DNA of 64,000 bases from Streptomyces caniscabiei (lineage in GTDB: Bacteria > Actinomycetota > Actinomycetes > Streptomycetales > Streptomycetaceae). Shown piece after piece: positions 18,759 through 26,021 of the stretch; the stretch's first letter is position 1, and every line of letters begins with the position of its first letter. A model generated the notes under the pieces. The model did no database searches and was not told the DNA's origin. It worked only from the letters and a program-made list of their open reading frames with translations. Made by a program: the position numbers and the translations under genes. The stretch spans positions 47,546-111,545 of the forward strand of contig NZ_JABXWI010000013.1 in assembly GCF_014930365.1 (NCBI RefSeq), in the 5' to 3' direction.

Positions 18759-19104
18759 CAGTGCATGCCTCACGCCCGAGCGGAAGCAGCGCCTGGCAAT
18801 GAACTCGAATGAGCGGGAAGACCGGTGGATCCTGGGGCTGCGAGGCCTCCTGGTCACTGAGGTCCGGCAGACAGCGCATCCTCCGCGGCGCGTTCTGGCG
18901 TGGCCGATGGCGCGGAGCTGAAATTCGACGCAATGGCGGATCTGACGGACGGGCCGACATCCGCTCCGGGTGCGTCGTATTCGATACCGGGCAGCATCTG
19001 AACGTCCGCGGAGATGATCCCGAAGGGACCCGGGGCCGGAGGGCCGTGCGCCCGGAAGCCGGGGCGGCACCCGACCGTAGGCCCGCCCCGACGGCCGAGT
19101 ACAC
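18759..19104. other. gene-poor 346-bp right end of the island
   Basis: No convincing gene was found. Open frames exist on both strands but have no good starts or recognisable motifs. Its right limit is CTAG at 19105-19108, which contains the stop codon of the convergent ABC ATPase. The base composition is less regular than in coding DNA, as expected for the remains of an inserted segment. Confidence 0.6.
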
Positions 19105-19797
19105 CTAGGACTCGGTGATCTCTCCGTCCTTCAGCTCCAGCACACGGTCGGCGAGGTCCAGGAGCGTCGTGTCGTGGGTCGCCACGAGAGCCGTGATCTG
19201 TTCGCTGCGGACGACCGCGCGCAGCAGCTCCATCACCGAGTGCCCGGTCTCCGCGTCCAGCTGGCCGGTCGGCTCGTCGGCGATGAGGATCGAGGGGCTG
19301 TTGGCCAGGGCGCGCGCGATGGCGACCCGCTGGCGCTGCCCGCCCGACAACTCGCCCGGCCGCTGCGCGGCATGGTCCGCGAGCCCCACCAGGGACAGCA
19401 GCAGATCGACGCGCTCCTGCCGCTCGCGCGGGTCCGCCCTGCGCAGACGCAGCGGCACGCCCACGTTCTCGGCGGCCGTGAGGATCGGGATGAGCCCGAA
19501 CGACTGGAAGACGAAGCCGATGCGCTCGCGGCGCAGCGCGAGCAGGGCGTCCTCACCCTGGTCACCGAGGTCCAGCCCGTCGACGGTGACGTGTCCGCTG
19601 TCCGGTTCGTCCAGACCGCCGACGATGTTGAGCAGAGTCGTCTTGCCCGAGCCCGAGCGGCCTTTGAGAGCGACGAGTTCCCCGCGGGGGACCTCGAAGG
19701 AGACGCCCCGCAGGGCGTGCACGGCGCCGGCCCCCCGACCGTACGACTTGTGCACGTCCGCCACCCGCAGCATGGCCGCGGTCACCGCCTGGCCCAT
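19105..19797 (-). CDS. ABC transporter ATP-binding protein (LolD/MacB type)
   Basis: A 230-residue ATPase with Walker A GRSGSGKTTLLN (near 45-56), Q-loop FVFQSFGLIP, signature LSGGQRQRVAIARALAN, Walker B ILIADEPTGQLD and the switch His in VATHDTTLLDLADR. It has no membrane segments of its own. The annotated ATG is at 19797; a second Met at residue 9 (19773) is possible. It faces the other LolD-like ATPase (8123-9112) across the accessory island, so before the insertion the two would have been adjacent convergent genes; it may supply the same FtsX permeases. Confidence 0.92.
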   Translation of the reverse strand: MGQAVTAAMLRVADVHKSYGRGAGAVHALRGVSFEVPRGELVALKGRSGSGKTTLLNIVGGLDEPDSGHVTVDGLDLGDQGEDALLALRRERIGFVFQSFGLIPILTAAENVGVPLRLRRADPRERQERVDLLLSLVGLADHAAQRPGELSGGQRQRVAIARALANSPSILIADEPTGQLDAETGHSVMELLRAVVRSEQITALVATHDTTLLDLADRVLELKDGEITES

Positions 19798-19890
19798 CTC
19801 GCCCCCGTATGCTCCGCCGATTCAGCAGCGCACCAGTGTGTCACCCGGCACACACCCGACCAAGCCTGTTGAACCGGGGCGCACGCGCGG

Positions 19891-20298
19891 TCAGCCGAGG
19901 CGGGGGATCTCGATCGCCGGGCAGCGGTCCATGACCATGTCGAGGCCGGCCGCGCGGGTGCGGTCGTAGGCGTCCTCGTCGATCACACCCAGCTGGAACC
20001 AGACCGCCTTGGCACCGATACGGGCCGCCTCGTCGGCGACGGGCCCCGCGAGGTCGCTGTTGACGAAGACGTCGACGACGTCCACCGCGAAGGGGATGTC
20101 GGAGAGCGAGGCGTAGCCCTGCTCCCCGTGGACCGGCTCGGCCTTGGGATGCACCGGGACGACGCGTTTGCCGTAGCGCTGGAGGACCTGGGCGACGCCG
20201 TACGCCGCCCGGTCGCGGTTGGTGGACAGGCCGACGACCGCCCAGGTGTCGCCGAGTTCCGTCAGGATCTTGCGGATCGTGGCCGGGTCGCCGTGCAT
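19891..20298 (-). CDS. CoA-binding (YccU-type) protein
   Basis: A 135-residue Rossmann-fold protein of the YccU/CoA_binding_2 family: TWAVVGLSTNRDRAAYGVAQ forms the nucleotide-binding turn, followed by KRVVPVHPKAEPVHGEQGY, VDVVDVFVNSDLAGPVADEA and the terminal DRCPAIEIPRLG. The family resembles the CoA-binding half of succinyl-CoA synthetase, but its reaction is not established. The ATG at 20298 is chosen because GAGGAGA lies 6-12 bp upstream; the longer frame upstream only translates a simple repeat (TDRQTDGR...). Confidence 0.88.
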   Translation of the reverse strand: MHGDPATIRKILTELGDTWAVVGLSTNRDRAAYGVAQVLQRYGKRVVPVHPKAEPVHGEQGYASLSDIPFAVDVVDVFVNSDLAGPVADEAARIGAKAVWFQLGVIDEDAYDRTRAAGLDMVMDRCPAIEIPRLG

Positions 20299-20304
20299 GT
20301 GTGT

Positions 20305-20395
20305 CTCCTCTGTCCGTCTGTCCGTCTGTCCGTCTGTCTGTCGTGGGCCGCCGGTCGTCCGTCCGTCGGTCTGTCGGTCCGTCGGTTCTCCGCCG
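20305..20395. repeat. simple-sequence repeat (TGTCCGTC-type) in a 5' leader
   Basis: Tandem 4/8-bp units of TGTC and CGTC: near-perfect at 20311-20344, degenerate at 20351-20395. They lie directly upstream of the ribosome site of the CoA-binding gene (minus strand). Such tracts can change length by slippage and so alter the leader. Confidence 0.9.
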
Positions 20396-20572
20396 GTCGT
20401 TCGGCTGCCGTGGCCGGAGCGCCCGGTGGCGGGGCCCGCCTGCGCCAACAGCGTGCGGTGTCCGGCGATTCCCGGGCGCCGGGCACCCTCACGGGCACGT
20501 TCAGGGCGGCCCGCTCACCGGAAGGCCGTCCTCCGCGCTGCGTTCGGCCGGTTCCGCGCCTACGCTCACCCC

Positions 20573-21310
20573 GTGCTGCGTATCACCGACGCCCGGACCG
20601 GCGAAGCCGCCGAGATCCGCAGGGCGCTCACCCGGGTCCACGCCCAGGTGCCGGGGGACGACACCTCGGCCCTGCGCGTCCTGCTGGTCGCCGATGTCCT
20701 CGCCCGTGCCCTGGAGCTGGGCGGAAGCCCCGTCCTCCTCGTCGCCGACCCGCCCGCCGCGCTGCGGCGGCGCGCCGACGCCCTCGGCGTCCGGCCGAGC
20801 GAGACCACCGCGACGAGGGGCGGCGGGCGTGTGCTGCGCGTGACCGGCTCGGGGGAGCCGGAGCACGCCGGGCACGGTGTCGGGGCCGTGGGGGCCGACA
20901 CCGTGGGGGCCGATGCCGACATCACGGTCGATGTCGCCCCGGTGCGCGGGACCGAGGCCGCGGCCGCGTCCGGCGGCACCACCCTCCGGCTCGCCCTGCT
21001 CACCCAGCCCCGCCGGACGCCCGTGACCCTCGACGCCACCGTGCTCGGCGAGGCCGCGGACACGCTCGACCACTGGCGCACGGCGGTGGCGGCGTGGGCG
21101 ACACGACCGTCACGGCCCGTTCCCGAGCCCGTACGGCAGGCCCTGCGCGCCGCCTGGGAGGACGATCTGGACGTACGCGCCGTGCTCGACGTACTCCGGG
21201 ACGTGGAACACGCGCGGGACGTACCGGACGGGGCGCGGTTCGAGACGTACGCCTACGCCGACCGGCTCCTCGGACTGGAACTCACGCGGCGGATCGGAGC
21301 ATCGGCATGA
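20573..21310 (+). CDS. uncharacterised protein with CysS/DALR-like C-terminus
   Basis: A 245-residue protein from GTG 20573 (MLRITDARTGEAAEIRRA...). The middle is variable and Ala/Gly-rich, with a direct repeat VGAxGADTVGADADI. The C-terminal part, AWEDDLDVRAVLDVLRDVEH followed by FETYAYADRLLGLELTRRIG, resembles the helical end of class I cysteinyl-tRNA synthetase-like proteins, but no HIGH or KMSKS motif is present, so it is not an active synthetase. It overlaps the SixA-type phosphatase gene by 4 bp (ATGA), so the two are co-translated. No function can be assigned. Confidence 0.8.
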   Translation: MLRITDARTGEAAEIRRALTRVHAQVPGDDTSALRVLLVADVLARALELGGSPVLLVADPPAALRRRADALGVRPSETTATRGGGRVLRVTGSGEPEHAGHGVGAVGADTVGADADITVDVAPVRGTEAAAASGGTTLRLALLTQPRRTPVTLDATVLGEAADTLDHWRTAVAAWATRPSRPVPEPVRQALRAAWEDDLDVRAVLDVLRDVEHARDVPDGARFETYAYADRLLGLELTRRIGASA

Positions 21311-21924
21311 CAGCACGCGCAGGCGCGGGCCCGCTGCGCAGACTGATCGTCGTACGGCACGCCAAGTCCGCCTGGCCGGTGGGCGTCCCCGACCACGAGC
21401 GGCCCCTGGCGCCACGGGGCCGACGGGACGCCCCCGCCGTGGGGCGCGCCCTCGCCGAGGCGGACTGCCTGCCCGACCTGGCCGTGTGCTCCACGGCCGT
21501 CCGGGCACGTCAGACGTGGGAACTGACCGCGGCGGAGTGGGGCACGCCACCTCCCGTGCGGCACGACGCGCGGGTGTACGCGGCCGAGGTGCCCGAGTTG
21601 CTGGACGTGGTGCGCGAGACCCCCGGCCGGGTGCGGACGCTGCTGCTCGTCGGCCACAACCCGGGGCTCGAGGAACTCGTCCTCGACCTCGCCGGAGACG
21701 CCCTGGACGACGCGCTGGACGACGTGCGCGCCAAGTTCCCCACCTCGGCGATCGCGTTCCTCTCCTGGCACGGCGAGACCTGGTCCGCACTCGCCCCGGG
21801 CACGGCCCTGCTGACGGACATGATCGTGGCCAGGGGGAGGAAGAGCCCGAAAGCGAAGAAGGAAGCGAAGGAAGAGAAGGGGAGAAAGGGCAGGAAGGGC
21901 GCCCAGCAGGCGAAGGATGTCTGA
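21307..21924 (+). CDS. SixA-type histidine phosphatase
   Basis: A 205-residue member of the phosphoglycerate mutase-like superfamily. The catalytic RHG-type motif is VVRHAKSAW (RHA, as in SixA phosphohistidine phosphatases), with the later catalytic elements STAVRARQTWEL and LLVGHNPGLEELV. Residues after about 180 are a Lys-rich basic tail (RKSPKAKKEAKEEKGRKG), unusual for the family and possibly nucleic-acid or membrane-surface binding. Translationally coupled to the preceding uncharacterised gene. Substrate unknown; phosphohistidine proteins are the family precedent. Confidence 0.9.
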   Translation: MTARAGAGPLRRLIVVRHAKSAWPVGVPDHERPLAPRGRRDAPAVGRALAEADCLPDLAVCSTAVRARQTWELTAAEWGTPPPVRHDARVYAAEVPELLDVVRETPGRVRTLLLVGHNPGLEELVLDLAGDALDDALDDVRAKFPTSAIAFLSWHGETWSALAPGTALLTDMIVARGRKSPKAKKEAKEEKGRKGRKGAQQAKDV

Positions 21925-22000
21925 AGCGGTCCCCGGGGGCGCCCGTGCCCCGGCCGCCGCCCCATGCCGACCCGCTTCGGCCTGCGCATAGGCTGGCCGG

Positions 22001-22627
22001 ATGCAGGACGAGTACCGCACCGTCGCCCGCACCGGAGTGCATGAGACCGAGGTCAACCGGTCCCGTTTTCTGTGTGCGCTCGCCCCGGCGGCCACCGAGC
22101 AGGAGGCGCAGGACTTCGTCGCGGCCGTCCGCAAGGAGCACGCCGACGCGACGCACAATTGCTTCGCGTACGTCGTCGGCGCCGACGCGTCCGTCCAGCG
22201 GGCGAGCGACGACGGGGAGCCCGGCGGCACCGCCGGCGTCCCGATGCTGCAGATGCTGCTGCGGCGGGACATGCGGTACGTCGTCGCCGTCGTCACGCGG
22301 TACTACGGCGGGGTCAAGCTGGGCGCGGGCGGCCTCATCAGGGCGTACGGCGGGGCCGTGGGCGAGGCGCTGGACGTGCTCGGCACCATCACGCGCCGGC
22401 GCTTCCGGCTGGCCACGGTGACCGTCGACCACCAGCGCGCCGGCAAGGTGCAGAACGACCTGCGGTCCACCGGGCGCGAGGTCCGGGACGTGCGCTACGG
22501 CGAGGCCGTCACCATCGAGATCGGGCTGCCCGACGCCGACGTGGACGCCTTCCGCGCCTGGCTCGCCGACGCCACCGCGGGCACCGCCGAGTTCGAACTC
22601 GGCGGGGAGGCGTACGGCGACGGGTGA
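22001..22627 (+). CDS. YigZ/IMPACT-family protein
   Basis: A 208-residue protein with the N-terminal UPF0029/IMPACT domain: EVNRSRFLCALAPAATEQEA, DATHNCFAYVVG, SDDGEPGGTAGVPMLQML, VVTRYYGGVKLGAGGLIRAY, followed by the DUF1949-type C-terminal ferredoxin-like domain (about 140-205). The family is linked to translation-related regulation (mammalian IMPACT), but the bacterial role is undefined. It is a single gene, in the same orientation as its neighbours. Confidence 0.92.
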   Translation: MQDEYRTVARTGVHETEVNRSRFLCALAPAATEQEAQDFVAAVRKEHADATHNCFAYVVGADASVQRASDDGEPGGTAGVPMLQMLLRRDMRYVVAVVTRYYGGVKLGAGGLIRAYGGAVGEALDVLGTITRRRFRLATVTVDHQRAGKVQNDLRSTGREVRDVRYGEAVTIEIGLPDADVDAFRAWLADATAGTAEFELGGEAYGDG

Positions 22628-22750
22628 GTGAAAACGCCCTCCGCGTCCCCTGAGTGACGCGGTGTCCGATTCTCGCCGGTCCGCGGTAAATATGTGGACT
22701 GACTGCCTCCATCAACGGGACACTTCCGACTTCCTAACTCCGGGAGTGTG

Positions 22751-24646
22751 ATGGGGACGACAGACACGCAAGGGTCGACGCCGGGCAGGAGCGCGGTCGT
22801 TCTGGCCCTGCGCCGCTACGGCCGGGAACTGCTGGACCTACGACGACTGGCCCTGCCCGCGCTGCTGCTGCCGGCCGTGGGCAACATCGGCATCCGCTAT
22901 GTGGCCCCCCTGCTGGTCGCCAAACTGGCGGGACAGGCCGCCGACGACGGGGGCCTCACCCTCGCTTCGGCGCTGCCGTACGTGCTGGGATTCGGCGGGA
23001 CACTGCTGCTCGCCGAGGCCGTGTGGCGGGTCGGGCAGCACTGCCTGAACCGTGTGGGCGCCCTCGGTATGGAGCACCTGTACGTGAACGGCATGGACGA
23101 ACTCCTCGCCAAGGACGCGGCGTTCTTCCACGACAACTTCGCCGGCTCCCTGACCAAACGGGTGCTGAGCTTCGGCAAGCGTTTCGAGGACTTCGTCGAC
23201 ACGCTGACCTACCGGATCGTGGGCAGCGTCCTCCCCCTGCTGTTCGGGGCCGTGGTCCTGTGGAGCTACGAACCGATGCTCGTCGTCGGGCTCCTGGCGA
23301 TGATCGCGGTGACCGTGGTGGCCGCGACTCCGCTGATCCGTCGTCGGCAGCGGCTCGTCAGCGCCCGTGAGGCGGCCGTCGCCCGGGTCTCCGGCCATGT
23401 CGCCGACAGCCTGGCGAACATGGAGACCATCCGGGCGTTCGCGGCCGAGGTGCGGGAGGCCGAGGAGCACCGCAGCCGGGTCGCGGATTCCCGGCGCCTG
23501 ACGCTGCTGTCGTGGGACTACGGCAATCTGCGCGTCGACACGCTGATCGCCCCCATGTCCGTCCTGACCAACGTGCTGGGGCTGTTGGTCGCCATCGCCC
23601 TCGGGGGCTCGGGCCGGGGGGTGGAGGAGGTCGTCGTCGCCTTCACCTACTACTCCAACGCGACCCAGATCATGTTCGAGTTCAACCAGATCTACCGGCG
23701 GCTGGAGAACTCGATGACCGAGGCGGCGCAGTTCACCGAACTGCTGCTGGATCCGCCCACGGTGCTCGACCCGGCGGAACCCGAACCCCTCGCGCCGCGT
23801 GACACCGGCGTCCGCTTCGAGACGGTGACCTTCGCCCACGCGGGCGTGAAGCCGATCTTCCGGGGACTCGACCTGGACGTGCCCGCGGGCGCGCGCATCG
23901 GGCTGGTCGGCAGGTCCGGCGGCGGCAAGACCACGCTCACCCGGCTCCTGCTGCGGATGTCGGACGTCGACGAGGGCCGCATCCTCATCGGCGGGCAGGA
24001 CATCAGCCGGCTGCGCCAGACCGATCTGCGCTCACTGATCGCCTATGTCCCGCAGGAACCGGCCATGTTCCACCGCAGCCTGCGGGACAACATCGCCTTC
24101 GCCCGGCCCGGCGCCACCGACAAGGAGATCCACGCGGCGGCCGAGGCCGCGCACGTCACGGAGTTCGTCGGCCAGCTCCCCGACGGCTTCGCCACGCTGG
24201 TGGGGGAGCGGGGAGTGAAACTCTCGGGCGGTCAGCGTCAGCGCGTCGCGCTCGCGCGGGCCATCCTGCGTGACGCCCCGGTCCTGCTCCTGGACGAGGC
24301 GACCAGCGCGCTGGACTCCGAGAGCGAGATCCTCGTCCAGGACGCCCTGTGGCGGCTGATGGACGGCCGGACCGCCCTCGTGGTCGCCCACCGGCTGAGC
24401 ACCGTCGCCGGCATGGACCGCCTCGTCGTCCTGGACCGCGGGACCGTCGTCGAGCAGGGCACCCACGAGGAACTGCTCACGGCGAACGGCGCCTACGCCA
24501 AGCTGTGGCAGCACCAGTCGGGCGGCTTCCTCTGTGAGAACGCCGAGTCCGACCTCGCGGGAACGGTCGGCGGAGCCGGTCTCGGCGGCCTGCCCGCGCC
24601 GGCCGGCCCGGCACCGACGGGGAGTGGAGCGCGCGCCGAGAGCTGA
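22751..24646 (+). CDS. ABC transporter, fused permease/ATPase exporter
   Basis: A 631-residue type IV ABC exporter half-transporter. Six membrane helices span about residues 25-305, with the coupling segment NMETIRAFAAEVREAEEHRS. The ATPase has Walker A GRSGGGKTTL (about 386-395), signature LSGGQRQRVALARA (about 490), Walker B VLLLDEATSALD and the switch region VVAHRLSTVAGMDRLVVLD. ATG 22751 fits the ribosome site GGGAG better than the in-frame GTG at 22748. A Gly/Ala/Pro-rich tail follows the ATPase. It would act as a homodimer; there is no second half-transporter nearby. A strong hairpin follows at 24672. Confidence 0.92.
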   Translation: MGTTDTQGSTPGRSAVVLALRRYGRELLDLRRLALPALLLPAVGNIGIRYVAPLLVAKLAGQAADDGGLTLASALPYVLGFGGTLLLAEAVWRVGQHCLNRVGALGMEHLYVNGMDELLAKDAAFFHDNFAGSLTKRVLSFGKRFEDFVDTLTYRIVGSVLPLLFGAVVLWSYEPMLVVGLLAMIAVTVVAATPLIRRRQRLVSAREAAVARVSGHVADSLANMETIRAFAAEVREAEEHRSRVADSRRLTLLSWDYGNLRVDTLIAPMSVLTNVLGLLVAIALGGSGRGVEEVVVAFTYYSNATQIMFEFNQIYRRLENSMTEAAQFTELLLDPPTVLDPAEPEPLAPRDTGVRFETVTFAHAGVKPIFRGLDLDVPAGARIGLVGRSGGGKTTLTRLLLRMSDVDEGRILIGGQDISRLRQTDLRSLIAYVPQEPAMFHRSLRDNIAFARPGATDKEIHAAAEAAHVTEFVGQLPDGFATLVGERGVKLSGGQRQRVALARAILRDAPVLLLDEATSALDSESEILVQDALWRLMDGRTALVVAHRLSTVAGMDRLVVLDRGTVVEQGTHEELLTANGAYAKLWQHQSGGFLCENAESDLAGTVGGAGLGGLPAPAGPAPTGSGARAES

Positions 24647-24671
24647 CCGAGAACGTCCCGTGCGCACCGAG

Positions 24672-24702
24672 CGGAGCCCCGCCCGTCCCGGGCGGGGCTC
24701 CG
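24672..24702. terminator. strong hairpin terminator
   Basis: A perfect 14-bp stem (CGGAGCCCCGCCCG / CGGGCGGGGCTCCG) with a 3-nt loop, 25 bp after the ABC exporter stop codon. Confidence 0.88.
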
Positions 24703-24857
24703 CGGCACCCGCCGGCCCTGGGGGCGGCGGACCGAGGCCCGTGCCGGACCAGGTGCCGACAGGCGTTAGCGTGGTCGGTGCTGAGAGCGGGGCCGCGGCG
24801 GTCCGGTGCCGGGTCCACGGGCGACAAAGGGGGATACATGCAGGTCGGGGCAGTTTC

Positions 24858-26021
24858 TTGAGAATTCTGCACACCTCCGACTGGCATCTCGGTCGGACCT
24901 TCCACCGGGTGAACATGCTGGGCGCGCAGGCCGAGTTCATCGGTCGGCTGGTCGCGACGGTGCGGGAACGCGACGTCGACGCGGTGGTCGTGGCGGGGGA
25001 CGTGTACGACCGGGCGGTGCCGCCGCTGGCCGCGGTCGAGCTCTTCGACGACGCGCTGCACCGCCTGGCCGAGCTGGACGTGCCCACGGTGATGATCTCC
25101 GGGAACCACGACTCGGCGCGCCGGCTCGGTGTCGCGGCGGGCCTCATCGGCCGGGCCGGCATCCATCTGCGGACGTCGGCCGCGGCGGCCGGCACCCCGG
25201 TGACGCTGTCGGACACCCACGGCGACGTCGCCTTCTACGGGCTGCCCTACCTCGAACCCGCCCTCGTGAAGGACGAGTTCGGCGTCGAGAAGGCCGGCCA
25301 CGAAGCGGTGCTCGCCGCCGCCATGGACCGTGTCCGGGCCGACTTGGCCGGCCGGCCGACGGGCACCCGTTCCGTCGTCCTGGCCCATGCCTTCGTCACC
25401 GGCGGCGCACCCAGCGACAGCGAGCGGGACATCTCCGTCGGCGGCGTCTCCGCCGTGCCCGCCGGTGTCTTCGACGGCGTCGACTACGTGGCACTGGGCC
25501 ATCTCCACGGCAGCCAGACCCTCACCGACCGGGTGCGCTACTCCGGTTCCCCGCTGCCGTACTCCTTCTCCGAGGCCGACCACCGCAAGAGCATGTGGCT
25601 GGTGGACCTCGGCGCCGACGGTTCGATCGACGCCGAGCGGATCGACTGCCCCGTCCCGCGCCCCCTCGCCCGGATCCGCGGGCGGCTGGACGACCTGCTC
25701 GCCGACCCCGACCTGGACCGGCACGAGGAGGCATGGGTCGAGGCCACCCTCACCGACCCCGTCCGGCCCGCCGAGCCCATGGCCCGGCTGTGCGCGCGCT
25801 TCCCGCACACGCTCAGCCTCGTCTTCGACCCCGAACGGGCCCCCGGCGACCCCGACGTCTCCTACGCCCGGCGCCTCGCCGGCCGGGACGACCAGGAGAT
25901 CGCCGAGGACTTCGTGGCCCATGTCCGCGGCACCGGCCCCGACGAGCACGAACGGACCGTGCTCAGGGACGCGTTCGACGCCGTACGGGCCGACGAGACC
26001 GTCCGGGAGGCCGCCCGATGA
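24858..26021 (+). CDS. sbcD: exonuclease subunit SbcD
   Basis: A 387-residue calcineurin-like nuclease, the Mre11 homologue. Metal-binding motifs appear in order: HTSDWHLGR (about 5-13), VVAGDVYD (about 46-53), ISGNHDSARR (about 84-93), VLAHAFVTGG and ALGHLHGSQ (about 211-219). The start is TTG 24858: it gives the family N-terminus MRILHTSDWHLG, with GGTCGGGG 7 bp upstream, and the nearby ATG at 24838 is out of frame. It overlaps sbcC by 4 bp. SbcCD trims DNA ends and cleaves hairpins. Confidence 0.95.
   Translation: MRILHTSDWHLGRTFHRVNMLGAQAEFIGRLVATVRERDVDAVVVAGDVYDRAVPPLAAVELFDDALHRLAELDVPTVMISGNHDSARRLGVAAGLIGRAGIHLRTSAAAAGTPVTLSDTHGDVAFYGLPYLEPALVKDEFGVEKAGHEAVLAAAMDRVRADLAGRPTGTRSVVLAHAFVTGGAPSDSERDISVGGVSAVPAGVFDGVDYVALGHLHGSQTLTDRVRYSGSPLPYSFSEADHRKSMWLVDLGADGSIDAERIDCPVPRPLARIRGRLDDLLADPDLDRHEEAWVEATLTDPVRPAEPMARLCARFPHTLSLVFDPERAPGDPDVSYARRLAGRDDQEIAEDFVAHVRGTGPDEHERTVLRDAFDAVRADETVREAAR

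Noticed and set aside
18742..19104. Minus-strand 120-codon frame at the right end of the island.
   Set aside because: Arg/Pro-rich product, no ribosome site, no motif; it lies in gene-poor DNA and overlaps the terminator.
20311..20395. Possible short CRISPR-like array.
   Set aside because: Units are only 4-8 bp with no spacers; it is a microsatellite.
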